In this document: positions 1 through 6,240 of the stretch, piece after piece
How the letters are laid out: every line of letters begins with the position of its first letter
How positions within the stretch are numbered: the first letter of the stretch is position 1
DNA from: a bacterium
GTDB lineage: Bacteria; Armatimonadota; Fimbriimonadia; Fimbriimonadales; JBAXQP01
DNA: 16,028 nt
Reading direction: 5' to 3'
Assembly (NCBI GenBank): GCA_037131655.1
Contig: JBAXQP010000020.1
Coordinates: 1 to 16,028, forward strand
Position numbers and translations under genes: made by a program
Notes under the pieces: generated by a model
Database searches by the model: none
The model's input: the letters and a program-made list of their open reading frames with translations, nothing else
What the model was told of the DNA's origin: nothing

Positions 1-68
1 TATAAGGAGTGGGAGGGGCCTTGCCGATAATCAGTATGGGTGTAAGACTTTATTGAAAGGGGTTTGAA

Positions 69-710
69 ATGGCAAAGGCTTTGTTGGGTTCGCCGCTACA
101 AGATATTCGGGGAGGGCTGGGGAACCTTGTTATCACCATGCGCAAGGGGAAGGCGATTATTGGTCAGAAGCCGACTTATCGCAAATCGCTCAGTCCACGC
201 CAAAGGGAGATGGCAACCTATTTCGGACAGGCGAGGGTTATATGGAACAACTTGAGCCAGGAAGAAGGACGCGAGTGGGGCGATGCGGCAGTACGGTTAG
301 GCCTGATAGGGTACACCTACTTCATGAGTTTGACCACAAAGTTTCTGCAGGTCACCCCGGATGGGACGCCGCCGTCCTTGCCGCCGGGGAGCCGCTATAT
401 GGGGGATGATATTTTTTATAGCACGGCTGCAGCACCCGGTGGGATAGAGTACACCGCCACTGGCCCGAACATCCCACCGACTTGCACCGAGCTATTGATT
501 GAGAAGCTGGCCTCCAAACACCGCAAACCGGCTCAGCGTTGGCAGTCGGTGGGATTTGTTAGCTTCACCGCCGAAGACCCCGCCATCACCGTTGCGCTAG
601 ACCCCGGCTACTACGCCACCGCGACCCGCTTCGTCAACACCGCCACCGGCCAAATGACTGACTGGCAGTGGGGAGAGACGGTGGTAGTTGGGGAGGGGCT
701 GGATGCTTGA
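69..710 (+). CDS. Hypothetical protein, phage-structural-like N-terminus
   Basis: A 213-residue protein that I cannot name. It starts at ATG 69, behind a good Shine-Dalgarno sequence (AAAGGGG, 56-62, 6-base spacing). No signal peptide or membrane segment is visible. The first ~80 residues follow a pattern I associate with small uncharacterised phage-type or mobile-region proteins: a short beta stretch, DIRGGLGN (about residues 12-19), a basic strand, a YRKSLSPRQREMATYF segment, then WNNLSQEEGREWGDAA. The middle is rich in Pro and Gly (about 95-120). The C-terminal ~60 residues look like beta strands ending in a WQWGETVVV segment, perhaps a small immunoglobulin- or fibronectin-like fold. It stands alone, with no phage neighbour in view, and its stop codon lies inside the -35 element of the fluoride unit. 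A structural role is inference only; that it is a real gene is well supported. Confidence 0.75.
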   Translation: MAKALLGSPLQDIRGGLGNLVITMRKGKAIIGQKPTYRKSLSPRQREMATYFGQARVIWNNLSQEEGREWGDAAVRLGLIGYTYFMSLTTKFLQVTPDGTPPSLPPGSRYMGDDIFYSTAAAPGGIEYTATGPNIPPTCTELLIEKLASKHRKPAQRWQSVGFVSFTAEDPAITVALDPGYYATATRFVNTATGQMTDWQWGETVVVGEGLDA

Positions 711-736
711 TTCTTGGAGGGGAGATGGGCTATATT
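707..736 (+). promoter_or_regulatory. Probable sigma-70-type promoter of the fluoride unit
   Basis: TTGATT (707-712) and TATATT (731-736) are separated by 18 bases and match the TTGACA/TATAAT consensus at 4/6 and 5/6 positions. The predicted start of transcription, about 742-744, falls just before the first paired base of the fluoride riboswitch, as expected for a leader in which the aptamer is the 5' end. The -35 element overlaps the stop codon of the preceding gene, so the unit seems to be transcribed independently of it. Confidence 0.5.
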
Positions 737-744
737 TCGGACAC

Positions 745-804
745 AGGCGATGGGGCGCCGCCTGGCCGTATGGTGAACCGCTTATCGAAAGCTAATGGCT
801 CCTA
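745..804 (+). promoter_or_regulatory. Fluoride riboswitch (crcB motif)
   Basis: The stretch matches the crcB-motif aptamer. GGCGATGG (746-753) opens the P1 stem, GGCG 746-749 with CGCC 759-762. A small variable hairpin follows (763-775), then AACCGC (776-781), a second stem GCTT/AAGC (780-783 with 789-792), and the hallmark 3' element CTAATGGCTCCTA (792-804). GGGGC at 752-756 can pair with GCTCC at 798-802 (one G-U pair), which is the pseudoknot of this class. The downstream gene is a fluoride channel. The pseudoknot strand is also the 5' side of a terminator, so fluoride binding should block termination and turn the operon on. Confidence 0.93.
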
Positions 805-826
805 TGCGAAGGCATAGGGGTTTTTT
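799..826 (+). terminator. Riboswitch-controlled intrinsic terminator
   Basis: CTCCTATGC (799-807) pairs with GCATAGGGG (812-820) around a GAAG loop, with one U-G pair, and is followed by six T (821-826). Its 5' arm shares bases 799-802 with the pseudoknot strand of the fluoride aptamer, so aptamer fold and terminator exclude each other. Without fluoride, transcription should stop 18 bases before the crcB start codon. Confidence 0.9.
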
Positions 827-843
827 GTTTGAGGGAGATTGAA

Positions 844-1215
844 ATGGATAAGATCCTACTGCTCGGGTGCGGGGGCTTCTTGGGCGCTAATGCCCGGTAT
901 TGGCTCGACCGATGGATTATGAATAAGCTCGGCGTGAGCTTCCCGTGGGGCACGTTGATTATCAATGTTAGCGGTTCGTTCCTGCTGGGGCTTCTGGTGA
1001 TACTGCTTTATGATCATGGGGTAGATACCCGCTGGAGGTTATTCGCGGCAATCGGGTTTCTGGGCGCGTACACGACCTTTTCCACCTTTACTTTTGAGAC
1101 GATGACATTGATAACGGATGGGAGTTTCGCGCGTGCCGGTCTGAACGTAATAGTAAGTGTAACCGTGGGCATGATAGCCGTCTGGCTTGGTGCGCTCGTA
1201 GCAAAGCTCATATGA
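844..1215 (+). CDS. crcB: Fluoride ion channel CrcB/FluC
   Basis: A 123-residue inner-membrane fluoride channel that lets F- leave the cytoplasm; the family acts as a dual-topology homodimer. Four hydrophobic helices are visible. Family motifs: GCGGFLGANARYW near the N-terminus, GTLIINVSGSFLLG in helix 2 with the pore-lining Asn, and GFLGAYTTFSTFTFE in helix 3 with the Phe-box residues and the TTFSTF turn that holds the central sodium ion. I chose ATG 844 over the in-frame TTG at 829 because GAGGGA (831-836) is a Shine-Dalgarno sequence 7 bases before 844, while the TTG lies just behind the terminator. A single copy next to a DUF190 gene and behind a fluoride riboswitch makes the function nearly certain. 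A homodimer is implied, since no second crcB is adjacent. Confidence 0.96.
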   Translation: MDKILLLGCGGFLGANARYWLDRWIMNKLGVSFPWGTLIINVSGSFLLGLLVILLYDHGVDTRWRLFAAIGFLGAYTTFSTFTFETMTLITDGSFARAGLNVIVSVTVGMIAVWLGALVAKLI

Positions 1216-1231
1216 AAGCGTGTAAAAGCAA

Positions 1232-1579
1232 ATGAAAATCACAGGACCAGGGAAGCTATTGACTATCTATATCGGGGAGACCGACCAGTTGCACGGGAAA
1301 CCCCTATACCAAGCCATTGTTGAGATGGTTAAAATGGAAGGGCTAGCCGGAGCGACCGTTAAACGGGGGCTGGAGGGTTTCGGCGCACACAGCCGAATTC
1401 ACACCGCACATATCCTGTCGCTTTCGGAGGATCTCCCCGTAACAATCGAGATAGCCGATATAGCAGAACGCATCGAACAGATTATTCCCCGGCTAGATGA
1501 AATGGTAACCGAGGGGCTAATCACCGTCCAGGATGTCGAGATTATCAAATACGTCCCCGGCCCCCCAAAAAAAGCATAG
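1232..1579 (+). CDS. DUF190 PII-like protein of the fluoride operon
   Basis: A 115-residue soluble protein of the DUF190 family (COG1993, described as PII-like), often found beside crcB. Typical features are the N-terminal strand KLLTIYIGETDQ, the helix segment GKPLYQAIVEMVKMEGLAGATV, the G-rich turn RGLEGFGAHSRIHTAHIL, then SEDLPVTIEIAD and a C-terminal VEIIKYVP strand. This is the alternating order of a PII-type ferredoxin-like fold. ATG 1232 lies 16 bases after the crcB stop, so the two genes should share the riboswitch-controlled transcript. The Shine-Dalgarno signal is weak, and translation may depend partly on ribosomes finishing crcB. The biochemical role in fluoride resistance is not established; sensing or gating of the channel is inference. 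The length is normal for the family. Confidence 0.92.
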   Translation: MKITGPGKLLTIYIGETDQLHGKPLYQAIVEMVKMEGLAGATVKRGLEGFGAHSRIHTAHILSLSEDLPVTIEIADIAERIEQIIPRLDEMVTEGLITVQDVEIIKYVPGPPKKA

Positions 1580-1721
1580 GCGTTATTCATTTCATGTCTG
1601 AACGGCTTCCTGTTTAGGCTTCAAACCAAAGTCCTACCGCCCTTCGATATGGCCCAGAGGCCTACTCAGGGATGCGGGATAGAGAATGAGTTCCCCATAA
1701 CGAATGGAAACTCAGTTTGTG

Positions 1722-1759
1722 TAAGGGCACAGCAAGATAAACCCCTTGCTGTGCCCTTA
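1722..1759. terminator. Perfect hairpin between convergent genes, likely bidirectional terminator
   Basis: TAAGGGCACAGCAAG (1722-1736) and CTTGCTGTGCCCTTA (1745-1759) form a perfect 15-bp stem with an 8-base loop. It lies between the 3' ends of the DUF190 gene (plus) and thrS (minus). There is no U-tract on either strand, so it is not a textbook intrinsic terminator. The position suggests transcript-end definition or 3'-end protection in both directions. In the rest of the 1580-1797 spacer I see only weak, imperfect pairing. Confidence 0.6.
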
Positions 1760-1797
1760 TGATTAGTTAATGATCGTTATATCTAGCTCTCGATACC

Positions 1798-3552
1798 CTA
1801 TTCGGTTGCAAGTTCTAGTTTGAGCTTATCGGCGAACTCTTCGATAGGTATCGGGCCAAGATCACCTTCGATGCGCTTGCGCACACTGACGGTGTTGTTG
1901 GTAATGTCCTTGTCGCCCAGGATGAGCATGTAGGGGATTTTGTCGTTTTGTGCTTCTCTGATTTTCTTGCCAAGGGTCTCGCGTCGGTCATCCACCGATA
2001 CACGGTATCCCAGCTTATCAAGCTTCGCAGCAACCTCTTTGGCATAATCCACGTGCCGATCGGCGATGGGAGAGACACGAACCTGCTCAGGAGCCAACCA
2101 CAATGGGAAAGCGCCCGCAAAATGCTCGATCAGCAGGCCAATCATGCGCTCCAACGAACCGAACGGCGCGCGGTGAATCATAACCGGCCGGTGCGGTTTA
2201 CCGTCTTCGGCGATATATTCTAATTGGAAACGCTCAGGCAGGTTGTAATCCACTTGAACGGTTCCCATTTGCCATTCGCGCCCTAGTGCATCGCGCACCA
2301 TGAGGTCGAGCTTCGGCCCGTAGAATGCGGCATCGCCTACGGATATCTCATATTCCATATTGAGTTCCTGGCAAGACTGCTCAATAGCAGCTTGAGCTTG
2401 AACCCAATTCTCATCACTGCCAACGTATTTATTATCCAGGGGATCGCGGATACCCACTCGGACGCGGAAGTCCTTTAAGTTAAGCTTATCGAGCACCGCC
2501 ATCATCAGGTCGACCACACCTTTGAACTCTTCCAATAGCTGGTCGGGACGTACAAACAGGTGCGCATCGTCCTGAGTGAACCCACGTACGCGCAGCAATC
2601 CAGCGAGTTCACCGCTCTGTTCATAGCGATAAACGGTGCCGAATTCGGCTAATCTCACAGGCAGATCACGGTAGGATCGAAGCTGCGAAGCATAGATTTC
2701 AATATGATGCGGGCAGTTCATGGGCTTGAGAATAAAGGTCTCATCTGACTCTTTATCTTCCATGAACGGGAACATCTTGCCGGTGAAAGTCTGCAAATGG
2801 CCCGATTTCATGAAGAGTGATTTGCTGGCGATATGGGGAGTGACAACAGGCAGATACCCGCGCTGTCGCTGTTCTTCGCGCAGATAACGCTCCAGAATAT
2901 CCCTCAAAACAGCGCCTTTAGGCAGCCAGAGCGGCAGCCCCTGACCGGCAATCGCACTGAACATGAATAGGCCTAATTCGCGTCCCAACTTGCGATGGTC
3001 ACGCGCTTTGGCTTCTTCCAGCAAATGCAAATAGTTGTCAAGCTCTTCTTGGGTCGGCCAGACGGTGCCGTAGATGCGGGTGAGCATCTTATTCTTTTCA
3101 CTACCACGCCAATAAGCCCCCGCCACATTCAGCAATTTAAAATGCTTAATATCGCCTGTTGTAGCCACATGAGGCCCTCGGCAAAGGTCAACAAAGCTAT
3201 CCTGCCGATAAAAACTAATGATCTCATCGCCAGCAATATCTTCCAAGAGCGGAACCTTGTAAGTATCCTGTTTGATATTGTGGATGAGCTTCTCTGCTTC
3301 CGGTCGCGGAAGATCCTCGCGCTCAATCGGAAGTTTCTTCTTTGCAATCTCTTGCATACGCTTTTCGATCTTAGGAAGATCATCGGCGCTGATCGCTTCA
3401 AGGAATTCGAAATCGTAGTAAAACCCATTCTCGATAGGGGGTCCGATTGCTAGTTGAGTGCCGGGGTAAAGCTCAAGGACCGCCTGAGCCATGAGGTGTG
3501 AAGTGCTGTGACGCAGAGCGTCCAATTCTTCATCGTGATGACCAAGTCTCAT
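1798..3552 (-). CDS. thrS: Threonyl-tRNA synthetase, without TGS domain
   Basis: A 584-residue class II enzyme that charges tRNA-Thr with threonine and edits mischarged serine. It begins directly in the editing domain. HSTSH supplies the HxxxH pair (H15, H19) and CRGPH the second pair (C124, H128). The catalytic core holds the zinc ligands C280 (MNCPHH), H331 (DDAHLF) and H460 (HRAPFGS), spaced 51 and 129 residues apart, against 51 and 126 in E. coli. Motif 2 is the VYRYEQSGE...VRGFTQDD region and motif 3 is GSLERMIGLL. The last ~100 residues form the anticodon-binding domain. The usual ~60-residue N-terminal TGS domain is absent: an in-frame stop lies near 3640 and no start upstream would add one. 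I chose ATG 3552 over ATG 3573 because GGAGGAGG (3570-3563) sits 10 bases before it. The sequence looks fully active. Confidence 0.96.
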   Translation of the reverse strand: MRLGHHDEELDALRHSTSHLMAQAVLELYPGTQLAIGPPIENGFYYDFEFLEAISADDLPKIEKRMQEIAKKKLPIEREDLPRPEAEKLIHNIKQDTYKVPLLEDIAGDEIISFYRQDSFVDLCRGPHVATTGDIKHFKLLNVAGAYWRGSEKNKMLTRIYGTVWPTQEELDNYLHLLEEAKARDHRKLGRELGLFMFSAIAGQGLPLWLPKGAVLRDILERYLREEQRQRGYLPVVTPHIASKSLFMKSGHLQTFTGKMFPFMEDKESDETFILKPMNCPHHIEIYASQLRSYRDLPVRLAEFGTVYRYEQSGELAGLLRVRGFTQDDAHLFVRPDQLLEEFKGVVDLMMAVLDKLNLKDFRVRVGIRDPLDNKYVGSDENWVQAQAAIEQSCQELNMEYEISVGDAAFYGPKLDLMVRDALGREWQMGTVQVDYNLPERFQLEYIAEDGKPHRPVMIHRAPFGSLERMIGLLIEHFAGAFPLWLAPEQVRVSPIADRHVDYAKEVAAKLDKLGYRVSVDDRRETLGKKIREAQNDKIPYMLILGDKDITNNTVSVRKRIEGDLGPIPIEEFADKLKLELATE

Positions 3553-3562
3553 AGTTAATTCG

Positions 3563-3570
3563 CCTCCTCC
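3563..3570 (-). promoter_or_regulatory. Ribosome binding site that sets the thrS start
   Basis: On the minus strand GGAGGAGG lies 10 bases before ATG 3552. It also overlaps the codons just after the alternative ATG at 3573, so that ATG would have to be read without its own Shine-Dalgarno sequence. This favours the shorter protein beginning MRLGHH. Confidence 0.7.
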
Positions 3571-3600
3571 CATACCAAGGGAATGCTGTATATTAAGCTT

Positions 3601-3606
3601 ATTATA
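3601..3606 (-). promoter_or_regulatory. Probable -10 element of thrS
   Basis: A perfect TATAAT on the minus strand, about 48 bases before the thrS start codon. The matching -35 region is poor (TTAGCC at 17-base spacing) and lies in the GGCTAAA tandem repeat. The implied leader is only about 40 bases, too short for a T-box, so tRNA-dependent leader control of this thrS seems unlikely. Confidence 0.45.
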
Positions 3607-3623
3607 CCTTATCGGTTGGGAGT

Positions 3624-3644
3624 GGCTAAAGGCTAAAGGCTAAG
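3624..3644. repeat. Heptamer tandem repeat, three GGCTAAA units
   Basis: GGCTAAA, GGCTAAA, GGCTAAG in direct tandem in the divergent spacer between thrS and apgM. The repeat covers where the thrS -35 element would lie, so a change in copy number could alter promoter spacing. A similar AAAGGCTAAAGG string occurs at the very end of the third tricorn gene (about 15873-15884). Confidence 0.8.
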
Positions 3645-3783
3645 AGGATGCGTAATGGGAAAGTGAAAGCTAATCCCCTCCCACGCCTAGACATAAGTCT
3701 CTTTCCTACAACATAACGCCAATTACCAGCAAACCCTTCTTGCGAAGGTATCATTAGGGACAGTTATTTTGGAGGAGAGACTG

Positions 3784-5019
3784 ATGGAAGGTAGACGCGG
3801 ATTATTATTGATTGCGGATGGGATGGGAGATCGGCCGTGTAAGGTGTTGAAAGGAAAGACACCCCTTGAAGCGGCTCGCCGCCCTAATATGGATGCATTA
3901 GCGGGCGATGGAGAGTGTGGATTGATGGATGTCATCGCGCCGGGGATACGGTGCGGGAGTGATACAGGTCATCTGGCGATGCTTGGCTACGATCCGCGCA
4001 AAGTCTATACAGGGCGTGGACCTTTCGAGGCGCTTGGAATTGGCATGGAAGTCAAAGGCGGCGATATTGCTTTCCGATGTAACTTCTCGACTGCAACTCC
4101 TGATATGGTGGTCACCGATCGCCGAGCAGGACGGATTAAAGAAGGCACCAAGCAGCTAACTGAAGCGGTGGACGGGGCTGAGATTGACGGCATTTTGTGC
4201 TTATTTAAGGAATCGGTAGCTCACAGAGGCGCTTTGGTATTACGCGGACCTGGTTTAAGCCCAATGGTTTCCGATGCCGATCCGCATGCCGAAGGCGAAA
4301 AAGTCCATGAAGCCAAACCGCTTGACAATACCCCCGAAGCCAAAAAAACTGCTGAAGTTATCAATAAGTGGGTCAAACTCACCTATGAGCGGCTAAAAGA
4401 TGCGCCTCTTAACAAACAGCGTGAGGCCGAGGGACTTCCACCTGCTAACATAATTCTCCCCCGCGGAGCAGGCGCGGCTCCTCATATTGGTAATTTCAAT
4501 AAGCAGAACAATGTAAATGCTGCCTGCGTGGTCGAGACCGGACTTGTTCGAGGAATTGCGCGATTTGTGGGAATGACTATCCTCGATGCCCCCGGCGCAA
4601 CCGGCGGACCTGATTCCGATTTAAATTCAATTGCCGATACCATTGTCGAAGCGTTTAAAGACCACAACTTCGTGCTATGCAACGTCAAAGCGCCCGATCA
4701 GTGTGGGCATGATAACGATCCTGAGCTTAAATGCCAGGTCATCGAGAAGTTTGACAGCATGGTGGGCTATTTGATGAAGCGGTTGCCCGAAGATACAATC
4801 GTTGCAATTACCGCCGACCACAGCACCCCTTGTGAAGTGAAAGATCATTCAGGCGACCCTGTGCCGTTGCTGGTGTGCGGGCCTGGAGTTCGACGGGATG
4901 ATGTTGCTGAATTTCATGAACTTACTGTCTATAAAGGCGCGCTACAGCGGGTGCGCGGGACGGATTTAGTGAACATAATCACTCAGTTAATGCTGGTGCA
5001 GGAGAAATTTGGGGCATGA
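3784..5019 (+). CDS. apgM: 2,3-bisphosphoglycerate-independent phosphoglycerate mutase, archaeal type (ApgM)
   Basis: A 411-residue cytosolic enzyme that interconverts 3- and 2-phosphoglycerate in glycolysis and gluconeogenesis. It belongs to the alkaline phosphatase superfamily and should use two metal ions, usually Mn2+. Visible sites: the metal-binding start LLIADGMGD (D12), the phosphoserine motif [14 protein letters not shown] with probable nucleophile S59, the PDQCGHDND metal motif (D305, H309) and ADHSTPC (D345, H346). The RNNF-type substrate region appears as AFRCNFST. Length fits the ApgM branch, shorter than the GpmI enzymes of ~510 residues. ATG 3784 follows GGAGGAG (3771-3777) by 6 bases; the in-frame TTG at 3769 precedes that site and is rejected. 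It is divergent from thrS and shares a 4-base ATGA overlap with gpsA. An assignment to cofactor-independent phosphopentomutase-like relatives is much less likely. Confidence 0.94.
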   Translation: MEGRRGLLLIADGMGDRPCKVLKGKTPLEAARRPNMDALAGDGECGLMDVIAPGIRCGSDTGHLAMLGYDPRKVYTGRGPFEALGIGMEVKGGDIAFRCNFSTATPDMVVTDRRAGRIKEGTKQLTEAVDGAEIDGILCLFKESVAHRGALVLRGPGLSPMVSDADPHAEGEKVHEAKPLDNTPEAKKTAEVINKWVKLTYERLKDAPLNKQREAEGLPPANIILPRGAGAAPHIGNFNKQNNVNAACVVETGLVRGIARFVGMTILDAPGATGGPDSDLNSIADTIVEAFKDHNFVLCNVKAPDQCGHDNDPELKCQVIEKFDSMVGYLMKRLPEDTIVAITADHSTPCEVKDHSGDPVPLLVCGPGVRRDDVAEFHELTVYKGALQRVRGTDLVNIITQLMLVQEKFGA

Positions 5020-6050
5020 GACAGGTTGCAGTTTTAGGGGCAGGAAGTTGGGGCACCTCCCTGTCCATCACTTTTGGCAAAAATAATGTCGAGGTTCGAT
5101 TATGGGATCACGATGCGGTCACCATCGAAAACATCAAAAAAGACCGTGAGAACAAGCGCTATCTTCCTGGCTTTGCGTTTCCTGATTCGGTTCACCCCAT
5201 GTTCTCACTTGAAGAGGCGATTTATGGGGTCGAGGCCATTGTGGTGGCGGTTCCCTCGCAAGTGATGCGTCTGCTCCTCTGCAAGGTAGCTGAATCAAAG
5301 CAGATAAAAGATTGGCTATCGGGCGCAGATAAAGGCCCCATTCCCGTATGGGCGATGGTGGGGAAGGGTTTGGAATCCGATACTGGGATGCGTATGAGCG
5401 AGATTGCCCATGAGGTATTGGGCAAAGTGGTCGATAGCGGCTTAGTGGTTGTTAGCGGCCCGAATCTGGCAGTCGAAGTTGCTCGCGGCGTCCCGACCGC
5501 AACCGTTGCTGCATCGGACAACAAAGAGGCTGCAACTACTATTCAATCGCTATTGATGTGCCCGACGCTCCGTGTCTATGTAAATTCAGATGTAACCGGG
5601 GTCGAACTGGGTGGAGCGCTTAAGAACGTACTAGCGATTGCCGCCGGTATCTCCGATGCGCTCGGCTATGGGGACAACACCAAAGGTGCGATTTTGGCGC
5701 GAGGACTAGCCGAAATGACCCGCATCGGCACGGTGGTCGGGGCGAAAAAAGATACCTTCCTTGGCCTGACCGGCGTCGGTGACCTATTTGCCACGGCTGC
5801 CAGCAAACTTAGCCGCAACTATCGGGTTGGATTTGGCTTGGGGCAGGGTAAAAATCTGAATGCGATTTTAGAAGAACTCGGGCAAGTTGCCGAGGGCGTT
5901 CCCACAGCAAAGGCAGCGTTGGTATTGGCTAAAAAGTACAATATCGAGATGCCACTCATCTCAACCATTAGCGCGATTATTGACGGCGAGTTAACGCCAT
6001 TCGACGGCGTCGGCGCCCTAATGATGCGAGCGCCGAAAGAAGAGATGTGA
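5016..6050 (+). CDS. gpsA: NAD(P)H-dependent glycerol-3-phosphate dehydrogenase
   Basis: A 344-residue cytosolic enzyme that reduces dihydroxyacetone phosphate to sn-glycerol-3-phosphate, the backbone for membrane phospholipids. The N-terminal Rossmann domain opens with VLGAGSWGT (GxGxxG, residues 8-13), followed by the family pattern NKRYLPG (48-54) and AIVVAVPSQ. VSGPNLAVEVARG lies mid-protein. The helical C-terminal domain carries GALKNVLAIAAG with catalytic K203, then NTKGAILARGLAEMTR and LTGVGDLFAT. Length is usual and all key residues are present. The start ATG overlaps the apgM stop (ATGA, 5016-5019), so the gene should be translated by coupling with apgM. This pairs a triose-phosphate outlet with a lower-glycolysis enzyme in one transcript. 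Confidence 0.97.
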   Translation: MRQVAVLGAGSWGTSLSITFGKNNVEVRLWDHDAVTIENIKKDRENKRYLPGFAFPDSVHPMFSLEEAIYGVEAIVVAVPSQVMRLLLCKVAESKQIKDWLSGADKGPIPVWAMVGKGLESDTGMRMSEIAHEVLGKVVDSGLVVVSGPNLAVEVARGVPTATVAASDNKEAATTIQSLLMCPTLRVYVNSDVTGVELGGALKNVLAIAAGISDALGYGDNTKGAILARGLAEMTRIGTVVGAKKDTFLGLTGVGDLFATAASKLSRNYRVGFGLGQGKNLNAILEELGQVAEGVPTAKAALVLAKKYNIEMPLISTISAIIDGELTPFDGVGALMMRAPKEEM

Positions 6051-6071
6051 TAATCATCGTTTTACGCTTCA

Positions 6072-6089
6072 AACTCAGCGTACTGAGTT
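6072..6089. terminator. Short palindromic hairpin after gpsA
   Basis: AACTCAG (6072-6078) and CTGAGTT (6083-6089) form a perfect 7-bp stem with a CGTA loop, 22 bases after the gpsA stop. No U-tract follows, so termination is possible but unproven. Confidence 0.35.
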
Positions 6090-6138
6090 AAAGGGGCAAA
6101 ACGTCACACTTTGGGATTGAACGGATCAGGATGATCAC

Positions 6139-6212
6139 TAAGGCGAAGCATTTTGAATTGGCTATGGCAAGCGGATTTATGGAATGGAAAACACTCAAAA
6201 TGCTTTGCCTTA
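6139..6212. repeat. Long inverted repeat between gpsA and the first tricorn gene
   Basis: Arms of 18 bases (6139-6156 and 6195-6212; core AAGGCGAAGCATTTTGA) pair throughout, with one G-U in the RNA sense, around a 38-base loop. The second arm ends 28 bases before the tricorn start codon. ATTTTGAAT appears both across the left arm end (6150-6158) and just outside the right arm (6213-6221). It could terminate gpsA transcripts, be an operator-like site or be a small palindromic element. The sequence alone does not decide. Confidence 0.6.
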
Positions 6213-6240
6213 ATTTTGAATAGTAATAAAGGCAATAGAA

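Noticed and set aside
829..843. TTG start giving a crcB product five residues longer
   Set aside because: The TTG is immediately after the terminator U-tract and has no Shine-Dalgarno; GAGGGA lies correctly spaced before ATG 844.
3553..3573. Upstream ATG for thrS
   Set aside because: It would use codons that form the GGAGGAGG site of ATG 3552 and adds only seven residues without similarity to the family.
3624..3644. CRISPR-like repeats
   Set aside because: Seven-base contiguous units with no spacers and no cas genes in the window.
3553..3720. T-box or other amino-acid-responsive leader for thrS
   Set aside because: The likely promoter leaves about 40 bases of leader and no T-box-like sequence is visible.
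3769..3783. TTG start for apgM
   Set aside because: The ribosome binding site lies inside the added codons and fits ATG 3784.
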